A DNA stretch of 64,000 nucleotides from Burkholderia sp. BCC0506 (GCF_902833145.1 NZ_CADFEN010000003.1:248001-312000), one strand, 5' to 3'. Counted from the first letter of the stretch, positions 1 to 8,597 are shown. Notes: generated by a model not told the origin, from the letters alone. Program-made: numbers and translations.

Positions 1-1
1 G

Positions 2-1402
2 GGGATCATTTCGATTACCTTTACAAGCGAATCCGCGTCGCAAGCATTCGATGACACCATTCCGTCCGCCCCAGTGCGGGTACATCTGTCCGGAGAGCGG
101 CCGCTCGTCGCCGCGCTTTCCGATACGCTGTTGCTTCGCGCATCGGCCGCCTACGTGGAGGTGGACGACAGCGGACGTTGGACCCGCTTGTCGAAAGTCC
201 CCATTGAGGCGGCCGGCTTTGCGGATGACGAACGATTGTTGCCGAACGAAGACGATACAAGCGCACAATCGTTCCGGCATCTGATCGAGTATTTTGCCTT
301 CCCCGAGAAGTTTGATTTCGTCGACATCGACCTGGGTCGAATGCGTCGCGCCGCGCGCGCCGAAGCAGCTCGACGGCTGACGCTTCACATCGCCGTGCAA
401 GGCACCGCCCATGATTCCGGCGCCGCTCAGATCCTGGCAACGCTGAACATCAGCACGTTCCGATTGTTTTGCACACCGGTCGTCAACCTGTTCGAACGCG
501 CGGCAACGCCTATCCAGCTAACCAGTCACGACGCCACCTATCCGATCACGCCGACCCCGTTGGCAACCGGCGTTCCGCTGGGCGTCTACTCGGTTGAGGC
601 CGTGTATTTGGGCGAGCGTACGAAGTCGGGCGAAGACAAGGCCGCCATCGCTTCACACGCGGCACCACGCACGCAGGTGTGGCCGTATCGTGCATTCAGT
701 CACGCGCGGCCCATGGATTCGTCCGCCATCTATTGGCTGGCATACCGAGATCCGGAAGCCACGCCGGACGGCGCGCTGGCGGAATCGCAACTGGCGCTGG
801 TCGATTTAAAGGGTCAAACCGCTCATCCGCGCCACCCCCAGGTCGATGTCGATGTCCTGGCAACCAACGGAGCAATGCCGTCCCGGCTGCCGATCGGTGC
901 CCCGGATAGCGATCTCCTATACGAGGGTTCGGCATTGGCGTGCCCGATCATGCTGCTCTCCCGCCCCACCTTGCCGGCTACCTTGCCGCGTGGCGGTGCA
1001 CTTTGGCGCGTCCTGTCGGCCCTGGCGCCGCATCCGCTCGACCTGACGCGGACCGGACTACCCGCGCTGAAGGAGTTTCTCCGTTTCCATGCTCCGCGTT
1101 CCAGCGTGGTTGCTCAACGTTGCATCGACGCGATCGCATCCCTCGACTACAAACCGGCGATCAGGTGGATGTCTCTCGACAATCACTTCCCGTCATTTGT
1201 TCGCGGTGTGGAGATCCTGCTTTCGTTCTCCGAGGCTGCGACACGAGATGTCAGCCTGCATCGGTTCTCGGCTGTCATGGACCGATTCTTCGGCCCGTAC
1301 GCTCAGTCAAACAGCTACGTTCAGCTCGTCGTGTTATCGGCCGAGAGCGGCAAGGAGCTTTTGCGGTGCGCGCCGCAGCCCGGCACGCAACCATTGATCT
1401 AA
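2..1402 (+). CDS. tssF: T6SS baseplate subunit TssF (5' end outside window)
   Basis: TssF (VasA/ImpG) is a cytoplasmic wedge subunit of the type VI secretion baseplate, where it pairs with TssG and docks on TssK. The frame is open from base 2 with no start, so about 466 C-terminal residues of a protein usually near 600 are present. TssF-like features include a segment with FRLFCTPVVNLFER and a C-terminal stretch with DRFFGPYAQSNSYVQL. The gene ends in TAA one base before a convergent gene, so tssG, which usually follows tssF, is not downstream here. The family call is by recall of conserved segments; confidence is good, the symbol slightly less so. Confidence 0.88.
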   Translation, partial: GIISITFTSESASQAFDDTIPSAPVRVHLSGERPLVAALSDTLLLRASAAYVEVDDSGRWTRLSKVPIEAAGFADDERLLPNEDDTSAQSFRHLIEYFAFPEKFDFVDIDLGRMRRAARAEAARRLTLHIAVQGTAHDSGAAQILATLNISTFRLFCTPVVNLFERAATPIQLTSHDATYPITPTPLATGVPLGVYSVEAVYLGERTKSGEDKAAIASHAAPRTQVWPYRAFSHARPMDSSAIYWLAYRDPEATPDGALAESQLALVDLKGQTAHPRHPQVDVDVLATNGAMPSRLPIGAPDSDLLYEGSALACPIMLLSRPTLPATLPRGGALWRVLSALAPHPLDLTRTGLPALKEFLRFHAPRSSVVAQRCIDAIASLDYKPAIRWMSLDNHFPSFVRGVEILLSFSEAATRDVSLHRFSAVMDRFFGPYAQSNSYVQLVVLSAESGKELLRCAPQPGTQPLI

Positions 1403-1403
1403 C

Positions 1404-1976
1404 TCAATGAACATATCCAGCAAGAATCCCGATACTCCCTCCAGCCTGGAAGCCCACCGTCTGCCCACGCATGATCAATACAGCCGGCGCCTCTGAAATT
1501 GCTCGTTGGAGCAGCCAACTGAAGCCGGGACCTGACAAGCCCGCCGCGAGCAACGCGGGATTCATGCCAAGCAACATTGCGTCACCCGCCCAGCCATAAA
1601 TCGCCGACAACGACCCGTCGACGTAAATCGTGCCGCCCTGAAAATCCGATCGCGACAGCTCTGTTCCACGAAACGCGCTCGTCATGTAGATACTGCCGTA
1701 GCTCGGGAAGTCCAACGTGGAGCCCGCTGCGCCGACGCTACGGCCACGGATCGGCGGCAGCTTGATCTCAGGTGTCGAGAACCTCGGCAATTTGATTTTC
1801 GGGATCTTCAGACCCGCGCCGATCCCGATGCCGACGCCACCGTAGTAGAAGCTCTGATCGTGCTTCTCAGGGTCGGTCAGTATGATCGTGCCGCCCGTTG
1901 CCATTACGATCTCAACGCTCAGGCCACCGCCTGCCCCGGTGTTATAGGTCCACTTGCTCAGCCTTAGAAATGACAT
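1404..1976 (-). CDS. Uncharacterised glycine-rich protein beside tssF
   Basis: This 190-residue protein is not recognised. Residues about 45-60 are very glycine-rich (GGVGIGIGAG), followed by a lysine/proline stretch (LKIPKIKLP and EIKLPPIRGR) and a small-residue hydrophobic C-terminal half containing LLAAGLSGPGFSWLL and GSIGILAGYVH, which could insert in or touch a membrane. No signal peptide is visible. It lies tail to tail with tssF and follows the DUF3592 gene by about 20 bases on the same strand, so the two are probably cotranscribed. Its place suggests a T6SS-linked cargo or accessory protein, but that is inference from location only. Confidence 0.6.
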   Translation of the reverse strand: MSFLRLSKWTYNTGAGGGLSVEIVMATGGTIILTDPEKHDQSFYYGGVGIGIGAGLKIPKIKLPRFSTPEIKLPPIRGRSVGAAGSTLDFPSYGSIYMTSAFRGTELSRSDFQGGTIYVDGSLSAIYGWAGDAMLLGMNPALLAAGLSGPGFSWLLQRAISEAPAVLIMRGQTVGFQAGGSIGILAGYVH

Positions 1977-1997
1977 ACCCGCGCCCCAGTGATCTGG

Positions 1998-2375
1998 TTA
2001 TTGTCGTGACGGAAGGTTGACCAGCCCACAAACGATGAAACCCAATCCGAAAACAGCGAAAAAGACCGCGTTCCCCCAGATCGCATCGAACCGATCGATT
2101 CTCGCAGTCGGAATCGGATTCTCGGCAAGATAGCGCACCTGCGGTCGATCGCCGACGGCCATTTTTGACACGATACCGCCTTGCGGATACGAAACGTGTT
2201 CGCCTGCCTTGGTCATGAACTCAATTTCAGGGTGATAGCCGCCCGCGTTCAACTTCACCACTTCTCCCGGCACCATGATCGACGTCCGCATGAATTCACG
2301 CGTCAGCTGAACGTTTATCGCCGCTGCGATCAAAAAACCGAATCCGATTACGACAAAGGCTACGGCCTTATACAT
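1998..2375 (-). CDS. DUF3592-type membrane protein
   Basis: A 125-residue protein with a hydrophobic segment at residues about 5-23, a small beta-rich soluble part containing KLNAGGYHPEIEF and SYPQGGIVSK, and a second hydrophobic segment near the C terminus (AVFFAVFGLGFIVCGLV). This two-helix arrangement around a small domain is what DUF3592 proteins show; their function is unknown. The start was placed at the ATG giving MYKAVAFV because residues further upstream are not protein-like and contain odd Cys/Ser/Arg content. It precedes the glycine-rich gene and follows a broken second copy of itself. Confidence 0.72.
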   Translation of the reverse strand: MYKAVAFVVIGFGFLIAAAINVQLTREFMRTSIMVPGEVVKLNAGGYHPEIEFMTKAGEHVSYPQGGIVSKMAVGDRPQVRYLAENPIPTARIDRFDAIWGNAVFFAVFGLGFIVCGLVNLPSRQ

Positions 2376-2541
2376 AAATGTGCTCGCTCGTTCTTCAAAT
2401 GGCAGTCGGGATGATACACAACGCGAGCCCGGAACATGGGACTGTCCCGCGGCATTCCAGTGGCTCAAGAGAGTACCAACCAAGCATGTCGGAACGCACA
2501 ACCGACGCGTGCAACAAAAAATAACCTTGTCTACTCTCGCG

Positions 2542-2862
2542 CTATATCCGCGACCGAAAAATCATAACCCCGCACATGATCGCGAACGCAGCCATGATGG
2601 TAAAAGCGATCGGCGAATCCCAGATTGCAACAAAGACATTCATCGTTGCGCTGCAATTGGGATCGTCGGCTTGGTATCTCACCTCGACTCTCTGACCGAG
2701 CTCCACTTTCGTGACAATCCCGCCTTGCGGGTACGAAATCTGCTGCCCCGCCTGGGTGGTGAATTGAATCTCGGGATGGTGTCCGCCAGCATTGAGCTTC
2801 ACATAGTCCGTCGAGACGCATCGACCGCCGCGCTCCCTTGCGATTGTTCGCATCAGCTTCAA
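2542..2862 (-). pseudogene. 5'-truncated second copy of the DUF3592 gene
   Basis: The frame reads VKLNAGGHHPEIQF and SYPQGGIVTK, nearly identical to the intact neighbour, and ends in a hydrophobic tail (FTIMAAFAIMCGVMIF). The first 17 residues (MKLMRTIARERG...) have no counterpart in the intact copy, and its N-terminal membrane segment is absent from all frames just upstream. This looks like a tandem duplicate that lost its 5' part, with the join near base 2,810. It might still be translated from the ATG at 2,862, giving a one-helix protein. The stretch from 2,863 to the tRNA gene shows no other gene. Confidence 0.6.
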
Positions 2863-3095
2863 TCCAAGCTTCCGGCTGAACCGCTAAGGCCACCCATCGG
2901 ACCCGAGCGTCGGAGTCGCGTACTTCGCAGCATGCACACTCCTCGCAGCCGCCCAAGCCTGACTCGTGCCCGTCCAGCGAACAAAAGAGCATCGATGTGC
3001 ATCCACGTTGATCCAATTGGGTTACATAGTGGTTACACGAGCATGTCTACAGCGGATGGGGAATTTGAAAATATCAGCTAACGTACTGATTTGAC

Positions 3096-3172
3096 TGGCC
3101 CGCCCTACACGATTCGAACGTGTGACCTACGGCTTAGAAGGCCGTTGCTCTATCCAACTGAGCTAAGGGCGG
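3096..3172 (-). tRNA. tRNA-Arg (anticodon UCU)
   Basis: A complete 77-base cloverleaf including encoded CCA. The acceptor stem is CCGCCCT paired with AGGGCGG, the anticodon stem ACGGC/GCCGT holds the loop CTTCTAA (anticodon TCT), and the T arm is ACACG-TTCGAAT-CGTGT. Its 3' end faces the T6SS genes at the left, the side on which tRNA-targeting integrases leave islands. Confidence 0.97.
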
Positions 3173-3281
3173 TCGGGGAGAAAAGACACGGCCTGGCGCG
3201 GACCGCATTCGGCATCGGGCTTTCGAGTAGCGAAGCAGCGGCAACCCCGCCCACTACCCCAAACAACGCAAAGCCCCGAAA

Positions 3282-3311
3282 CAAAACGGGCCCGGCATGC
3301 AGCCGAGCCCG
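3282..3311 (-). terminator. Rho-independent terminator after uppP
   Basis: Read on the minus strand this is a GC-rich hairpin (CGGGCTCGGC with a short loop and GCCGGGCCCG) followed by GTTTTG, about 50 bases past the uppP stop codon. Confidence 0.65.
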
Positions 3312-3362
3312 AAATTATACCCGATCATCACGCCAGATCACGCAAGACCGGCGCCGGCCGCA

Positions 3363-4193
3363 TCAAACCGGCTGCGGATACAGCATGAACCAACCGAGGC
3401 AGAACACCCCGGCGATCACGCAATACACGCCGAACGATGCGAGCCGGCCGCGCCCTTCGAAATAGCGCATCAGGAACCGCACGCTCAGGTACGCGGCAAT
3501 CGCCGTCAGCACGCCGCCGAGCAGCGCATCGGCAAGCTGGTCGCGCGCATGGAACAGCTTCGGCAGTTCGAGCACGCCCGCGGCAAAGATGATCGGCGTG
3601 CCGAGCAGGAACGAGAATTCGGCCGCCTTCTCCGCCGTCAGCCCGGCCGCATTGCCGGCGATCATCGTCAGCCCGCTGCGCGAGAAGCCCGGAATCAGCG
3701 CGCCGATCTGCGCGAGACCGACGAAGAACGCCTGCTTGAACGTCATCTTCTCGGGCGCCTGATGGGCGCGGCTGCGCTGGATGCGATCGCCGAGCCACAG
3801 CAGCACACCGTTGACGATCAGCGCGATCGCGACGATCCGCAGATCATGAAACACGCGCTCGATGCGCTTCTCGAGCAGCAGCCCGACGATGCCGGTCGGG
3901 ATCGTCCCGATGATCAGCGCCCACATCAGGTGCCCGTCGTCGTTCTTGCGGCCGCCGAGCTGCGCGAAGAAACCGCCGATCAGCGCGATCCAGCGCGCGC
4001 GGAAGTACCACAGCAGCGCCAGCGCGGTGCCGAGGTGGAGCGCGACGAGAAATGGCAGCAATTGCGGCGCATGCTTGTCGATGTGCATGCCGAACAGCGC
4101 CGGCACGAGCAGCGTATGGCCAAGGCTGCTGACGGGGAAGAGTTCGGTGACGCCCTGCAGGACGCTCAGAAATACCAGAAACCAGAGGCTCAC
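3363..4193 (-). CDS. uppP: Undecaprenyl-diphosphatase (BacA/UppP)
   Basis: This integral membrane enzyme dephosphorylates undecaprenyl pyrophosphate to recycle the lipid carrier for cell-wall and surface-polysaccharide synthesis; extra copies give bacitracin resistance. The 276 residues match the family length. The signature motifs are [14 protein letters not shown] near residue 14 (the acidic/serine active-site motif) and PGFSRSGLT near residue 168, and about eight hydrophobic helices follow one another. It has its own terminator and no same-strand partner nearby. Many Burkholderia carry more than one bacA, so this may be one of several. Confidence 0.95.
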   Translation of the reverse strand: MSLWFLVFLSVLQGVTELFPVSSLGHTLLVPALFGMHIDKHAPQLLPFLVALHLGTALALLWYFRARWIALIGGFFAQLGGRKNDDGHLMWALIIGTIPTGIVGLLLEKRIERVFHDLRIVAIALIVNGVLLWLGDRIQRSRAHQAPEKMTFKQAFFVGLAQIGALIPGFSRSGLTMIAGNAAGLTAEKAAEFSFLLGTPIIFAAGVLELPKLFHARDQLADALLGGVLTAIAAYLSVRFLMRYFEGRGRLASFGVYCVIAGVFCLGWFMLYPQPV

Positions 4194-4361
4194 GCGTCGG
4201 TCCTTTTAGTGAAGATTAAGCGGGAGGAAGGCGGACGACGCGATGCGCGTCCTGAAAAACGCGCCACGATTATGCCGAGCCCGGATTACTGCGCCAAGGC
4301 ATTTGGCAGGATATTGCGGCAATGCACACAAACGCTTGCAATTTGTAAGCGCGCAGAAAGC

Positions 4362-4388
4362 AAAAAGCCCGCCATTTGCATGGCGGGC
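4362..4388 (-). terminator. Rho-independent terminator of a 28-residue small gene
   Basis: On the minus strand an 8-bp perfect stem (GCCCGCCA / TGGCGGGC) with a six-base loop runs straight into five Ts. It lies about 25 bases after the stop of the small membrane-protein gene at 4,414-4,500, supporting that gene as a real transcript. Confidence 0.8.
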
Positions 4389-4413
4389 CTGTCGATTTCG
4401 GCAGAAATTGCCG

Positions 4414-4500
4414 TCAGCGGCCGAGCTGATAGAAAAATAATACCGTGCTGCCCGTAAACATGCCGAACAGTGCGATTCCCATTGCCATTGCCAGATCCAT
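4414..4500 (-). CDS. 28-residue single-helix membrane protein
   Basis: A very short gene encoding MDLAMAMGIALFGM followed by a TGST turn and VLFFYQLGR, a single hydrophobic helix with a short polar tail. A strong ribosome-binding site (GGAGGGGG, spaced for the ATG at 4,500) precedes it and a rho-independent terminator follows, which together argue for real expression. No family is recognised. Small one-helix proteins of this kind often modulate larger membrane complexes, but nothing here shows a partner; the neighbours are uppP on the same strand and an aldose epimerase running away from it. Confidence 0.6.
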   Translation of the reverse strand: MDLAMAMGIALFGMFTGSTVLFFYQLGR

Positions 4501-4671
4501 GGCCCCCTCCACGAAGTGTCATGACCCGGCAACATCACCGGTTTAGAGGCATTATCCGGACCGTTGACAGTGTTAAAAACTCGCAATTTCCCGAGAAGGG
4601 TTTTCCCGGACCGGCCGCGGCCCGATAATGGAACGCGCGTTGCTCCCTTCACCCGCCCAACCCGATTCGCC

Positions 4672-5583
4672 ATGCCGATCTTCCAGCAACACGACATTCA
4701 CGAACTTCACGCCGGCCCGTCGCTCGTCCGGGTCGCCCCGCCATTCGGCGGCCGCCTGCTGTCCTGGCACGTCGACGGCGAACCGGTGATCTTCTGGCCG
4801 GAAACCGCCGACTGGAGCAACCTCGCCCGCGTGCGCGGCGGCAATCCGCTGCTGTTCCCGTTCCTCGGCCGCCACCGTGTCGACGGCGAAATCGGCCGCT
4901 GGCGCGACGCCGCCGGCGTCGTCCGCGACCTGCCGATGCACGGTTTCGCGCGCGATCTGCCGTTCGATGCGCACCCGTCGGCCGACGGCGCCGCGCTGAC
5001 GATGACGCTCGACGCGAACGACGCGCTGCGCGCGAGCTATCCGTTCGATTTCCGGTTCGAAACGACCTACCGGCTGGCCGACGCGCATACGCTCGACGTC
5101 GCGCTGACGACGACCAATCGGGGCGACACGCCGCTGCCCTACTACGCCGGCCACCATTTCTATTTCGCGCTGCCGCACGGTGAACGGGCCGACACCCTCC
5201 TCGAGCTGCCGCCGACGCACCGTTGCCAGCAGCGCGCGGACGGCTCGATCAGCGCGCCCGAACCGGGCGAAGCCCGTTACCGCCTCGACGATCCGGACAT
5301 CCTCGATCGCTTCCACTGCCTCGACGGCACGCCCGCCACGCCGGTGCGCATCGTGATGCCGGGCCGCCGCCGCACGATCGAGATCGCGCTGGACGTGCCG
5401 GGCTCGATCCCGTGGTACGCGGTCACGACCTGGACCGAAAAGCCCGATTCGGACTTCTATTGCGTCGAGCCGTGGCTCGGGCTGCCCGATGCGATCCACA
5501 ACGGGCTCGGGCTGCGCATGCTCGCGCCGGGCGCGACCGAAACGGCCGCGCTGCGCATTCGCGTCGCCCCGCTCGCCGGCTGA
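4672..5583 (+). CDS. Aldose 1-epimerase family protein
   Basis: Galactose-mutarotase-like enzyme of 303 residues, probably cytoplasmic, interconverting anomers of aldoses. The fold signature is visible: GGRLLSWHVDG near the start, NPLLFPFLGR, the substrate histidines in PMHGFARD and YYAGHHFYFALP, and CVEPWLGLPDAI near the C terminus, a region that carries the catalytic glutamate in this family. The start is the ATG giving MPIFQQHDIHEL; in-frame sequence upstream of it is arginine-rich and unlike protein. No sugar operon surrounds it, so the natural substrate is open; a YeaD-like hexose-phosphate specificity is possible. Confidence 0.88.
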   Translation: MPIFQQHDIHELHAGPSLVRVAPPFGGRLLSWHVDGEPVIFWPETADWSNLARVRGGNPLLFPFLGRHRVDGEIGRWRDAAGVVRDLPMHGFARDLPFDAHPSADGAALTMTLDANDALRASYPFDFRFETTYRLADAHTLDVALTTTNRGDTPLPYYAGHHFYFALPHGERADTLLELPPTHRCQQRADGSISAPEPGEARYRLDDPDILDRFHCLDGTPATPVRIVMPGRRRTIEIALDVPGSIPWYAVTTWTEKPDSDFYCVEPWLGLPDAIHNGLGLRMLAPGATETAALRIRVAPLAG

Positions 5584-5714
5584 TTCGACACGCATCGGGC
5601 CGGGCACGGCAGCCGCGCCGGCGCCCGAAACTGCGGTGCGCGGGTCGAACCCGTTAAAATCGGACGTTTTGTGTTGCCTGCCGCGACATGCGCGGCAGGG
5701 TTTTGCGAGGTTCA

Positions 5715-6416
5715 ATGTTCGGAACAACAACGAAGCGACTCTTCGCAGCCGCCTGCGCCGCCCTGCTCGTCGCGTGCGGCTCCGCGCCCGTGGGCCCCGG
5801 GTTCTATCGCGTCGAGCGTGGCGACACGCTGTACAAGATCGCACGCGAGAACCGCACGTCGGTACAGAACATCGTGCGCTGGAACCAGATGACGAACCCC
5901 GATGCGATCGAAGTCGGCCAGGTGCTGCGTGTCGCGCCGCCACCCGGCACGGCCACCGCATCGACGCCGTCAACCACCGGCACCGGCAGCGCCGGCCGCG
6001 CGCGCCCGGCGCCTTCCGCGCCGGTCGAATCGGCCGTGAAGCCGGCCACGAGCATCGCGCTGATCTGGCCGGCGGCCGGCAACGTGGTGCGCACGTTCGA
6101 CGGCTCCAAATCGAAGGGCATCGACATCGCGAATGCGCCGGGCACGCCGGTGGTCGCGGCCGCACCGGGTGTCGTGGTCTATGCCGGTAACGGGCTGCGC
6201 GGCTACGGCAACCTGATCATCCTGAAGCACAACGCCGATTACCTGACGGCCTACGCGCACAACCGTGCGCTGCTGGTGAAGGAAGGCCAGTCGGTCACGC
6301 AAGGGCAGTCGATCGCCGAGATGGGCAACAGCGACAGCGATCGTGTCGCGCTGCATTTCGAGCTGCGCTATGGCGGCCGCTCGATCGATCCGTCACGCTA
6401 CCTGCCGGCGCGCTGA
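5715..6416 (+). CDS. nlpD: NlpD-like LysM/LytM lipoprotein
   Basis: Outer-membrane lipoprotein of the NlpD/EnvC type that activates periplasmic amidases during daughter-cell separation. A signal peptide ends in the lipobox LLVACGS; a LysM domain covers residues about 33-76 (YRVERGDTLYKIA...), then a proline/alanine linker, then an M23/LytM domain. The usual first zinc histidine is replaced (SKGIDIA), and the last motif is ALHFELRY rather than HLHFE, so the domain is catalytically dead, as in E. coli NlpD. The start gives MFGTTTKRLF, and the ATG is preceded by GCGAGG. There is no rpoS downstream, unlike the classical nlpD-rpoS pair, so this is probably a second nlpD-type gene. Confidence 0.85.
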   Translation: MFGTTTKRLFAAACAALLVACGSAPVGPGFYRVERGDTLYKIARENRTSVQNIVRWNQMTNPDAIEVGQVLRVAPPPGTATASTPSTTGTGSAGRARPAPSAPVESAVKPATSIALIWPAAGNVVRTFDGSKSKGIDIANAPGTPVVAAAPGVVVYAGNGLRGYGNLIILKHNADYLTAYAHNRALLVKEGQSVTQGQSIAEMGNSDSDRVALHFELRYGGRSIDPSRYLPAR

Positions 6417-6487
6417 GCGCACGACGGACGACACGCGATGCCGGCACGCATCGCGTGCCGTCGCGGCGAAAACGGAAAAAAATCGAG

Positions 6488-6601
6488 TCAGCGCTTGCGC
6501 AGACGTCCGGTGAAACGGCCGGACAACGGATCGACATGACGAGCAAACGCCACCAGCACACCGATTCCGATCAGGCTGAACCCCGCAGCTATCAGAAGCA
6601 A
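6488..6601 (-). CDS. Possible 37-residue membrane protein (TTG start)
   Basis: The frame from TTG at 6,601 encodes MLLIAAGFSLIGIGVLVAFA, a perfect membrane helix, then a basic tail ending RLRKR. No ATG is available in this frame: an ATG three codons upstream (reading ATGGATTTTG) is one base out of phase because of a run of four Ts, so either a TTG start is used or the gene carries a one-base frameshift relative to an ancestral MDLLLIAAG form. No ribosome-binding site is convincing. Kept as a candidate because of its helix-plus-basic-tail design. Confidence 0.35.
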   Translation of the reverse strand: MLLIAAGFSLIGIGVLVAFARHVDPLSGRFTGRLRKR

Positions 6602-6883
6602 ATCCATGGTCACACCACTGTTTTGTCTTGATCTTATGCGTCATTGTGAAATCGTGCGCTGAGCACCGCCTGTCGGACGAGCCCGAACATTCCCTGTCAG
6701 CGAATACCATTGTGGATTCGTCTGCGTGAAAACCTGATGTAAGCCGCTCCCCCGGCGCCACGCTCGACGCCGGGGGACCGCGCGATGCTGCCCGCCGCCG
6801 ACGGCTACGACACCTCCGCCCCCCGCTCGGCCCGCCCGGCCGGATGGTTTATAGTGGCGCCACGCAGTCTTTCCAAGAAACCG

Positions 6884-7207
6884 ATGTCCTCTGATCAACA
6901 CGCCACCGCGGGTGCGTCGCACAGCCCGCTCTACGCCAAACTCCTCGGCGAGACCGCCAAGATCGACTGGTGCGATCTCGAACGCTTCTTCGCGCAGGGC
7001 AAGCTGCTGTCCATTGCGCGCGACCTCGATCTCGTCAGCGTCGCGGAAGCGGTCGCCAACGACGATGCCGAACAGGTCACGCGCTGGCTGTCGTCCGGCC
7101 TCGTCGCGCGCATGCCGGCCGAGACCGCCGCCGACTACGCGGCGCGCAATCCGGAGCTGTGGGCGGTCGTCGTCTCGCCGTGGGTCTGCGTGCAGGAACG
7201 CGCCTGA
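6884..7207 (+). CDS. DUF2288 family protein
   Basis: A 107-residue cytoplasmic protein with LYAKLLGETAKIDWCDLERFFA, LSIARDLDLVSVAEAVA and a WVVVSPWVCVQ-like end (here WAVVVSPWVCVQER), which matches the small DUF2288 family of unknown function. The start giving MSSDQHATAG is preferred; the longer in-frame extension is proline/arginine-rich. It sits 10 bases ahead of a MATE exporter on the same strand, so they are probably cotranscribed, but no functional link is known. Confidence 0.8.
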   Translation: MSSDQHATAGASHSPLYAKLLGETAKIDWCDLERFFAQGKLLSIARDLDLVSVAEAVANDDAEQVTRWLSSGLVARMPAETAADYAARNPELWAVVVSPWVCVQERA

Positions 7208-7217
7208 CGCGTCCGCC

Positions 7218-8597
7218 ATGTCCGATTCCGCGTTACCGCACGGGGCCGGCAGCGCGTCGGGCGCCGTCACGCATCGGCGCGTCCTTGCGCTCGCGTTCCC
7301 GATCGTCCTCGCGAACCTGACCCAGCCGATCCTCGGCGCCGTCGACACGGCCGTCGCCGGCCACCTCGACGGGGCGCAATATCTCGGCGGCGTCGCGCTC
7401 GGCGGGCTGTTCTTCAATTTCGTGTTCTGGGGCTTCGGCTTCCTGCGGATGGGGACGACCGGTCTCGTCGCGCAGGCGCATGGCGCCGGCGACGCCGCCG
7501 GGATCCGCCTGAACCTGCTGCGCGCGCTGATCGTCGCGTTCGCGCTCGGCGCCGCGGTGCTCGCGCTGCAGGTGCCGCTGCTGTCGTTCGCGCTGTCCGC
7601 GCTCGGCGGCAGCGATGCCGTCCGCGCGACGGCGCTCGCATACGGCCACGCACGGATCTGGAGCGCGCCGTTCGCGCTCGCGAACTACGTGGTGCTCGGC
7701 TACCTGCTCGGCGTGCAGCGCGTGCGGCTCGCGCTCGTCGCGCAGGTGTTCATCAACGCGGTCAACATCGGCGCCGTGCTGCTCTACGTGTACGGCTTCG
7801 GCTGGGGCATCGCCGGCATCGGCGCCGCGACCGCCACTGCGGATGCATGCGGCTTCGCGCTCGGCGCGTGGATGCTGTGGCGGCTGCGGCCGCGCGGCCT
7901 CGCACCGCTCGCGCTACGCGCGCTTGCCGACCGCGTCGCGCTCAAGCGGCTGATCGCGCTCAATCGCGACATCTTCCTGCGCACGCTGTGCCTGCTCGGC
8001 GCCTTCGGGTGGTTCGCGCATCTCGGCGCGAAACAAGGCGATGCGACGCTCGCCGCGAATGCGCTGCTGCTGAATTTCCAGACCTTCATGGCGTATGGCC
8101 TCGACGGCTTCGCGCATGCGGCCGAGGCGCTCGTCGGCGCGGCGGCCGGCGCGCGCGACCGCCGCGCATTCCGGCAAGCCGTACACGTCACGCTGTTCTG
8201 GTCCGCGCTCGGCGCGCTGCTGTTCGCGCTCGTTTACTGGGCGGCGGGCGGCTGGATCGTCGCTCGACTGACCGATCAGGCCGAGATCCGCGCCGTCGCG
8301 TTGCGCTACCTGCCATGGGCCGCGATCTCGCCGATCGTGTCGGTCTGGGGTTTCCTGCTCGACGGCGTGTTCATCGGCGCCACGCAGACCCAATCGCTGA
8401 TGCGCGCGATGGTCGTGTCGCTGTCGATCTTCGTCGCGGCCACGCTCGCCGCCGTCGGCACGTTCGGCAATCACGGCCTCTGGTTCGCGCTGCTGCTGTT
8501 CATGGCGGCGCGTGGCGCCACGCTCGCGCGCTACCTGCCCGCGCTGTTGCGGCGCATTGGCGCCGATCCGCGGGCCGCGGCCGCGGCCCGCCCGTGA
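7218..8597 (+). CDS. MATE family efflux transporter (DinF-like)
   Basis: Inner-membrane multidrug/toxin exporter of the MATE superfamily, 459 residues with about twelve hydrophobic helices in two similar halves. The N-terminal half shows FPIVLANLTQPILGAVDTAVAGHL and LGGVALGGLFFN, typical of the DinF branch, with a related region beginning NRDIFLRTLCLLGAFGWF. Transport is expected to be driven by a proton or sodium gradient. The start was placed at MSDSALPHGAG, ten bases after the DUF2288 gene. The substrate cannot be told from sequence. Confidence 0.9.
   Translation: MSDSALPHGAGSASGAVTHRRVLALAFPIVLANLTQPILGAVDTAVAGHLDGAQYLGGVALGGLFFNFVFWGFGFLRMGTTGLVAQAHGAGDAAGIRLNLLRALIVAFALGAAVLALQVPLLSFALSALGGSDAVRATALAYGHARIWSAPFALANYVVLGYLLGVQRVRLALVAQVFINAVNIGAVLLYVYGFGWGIAGIGAATATADACGFALGAWMLWRLRPRGLAPLALRALADRVALKRLIALNRDIFLRTLCLLGAFGWFAHLGAKQGDATLAANALLLNFQTFMAYGLDGFAHAAEALVGAAAGARDRRAFRQAVHVTLFWSALGALLFALVYWAAGGWIVARLTDQAEIRAVALRYLPWAAISPIVSVWGFLLDGVFIGATQTQSLMRAMVVSLSIFVAATLAAVGTFGNHGLWFALLLFMAARGATLARYLPALLRRIGADPRAAAAARP

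Noticed and set aside
2531-3016. 161-codon minus-strand frame beside tRNA-Arg
   Set aside because: It is an out-of-phase reading of the broken DUF3592 copy, with improbable Cys/Arg content.
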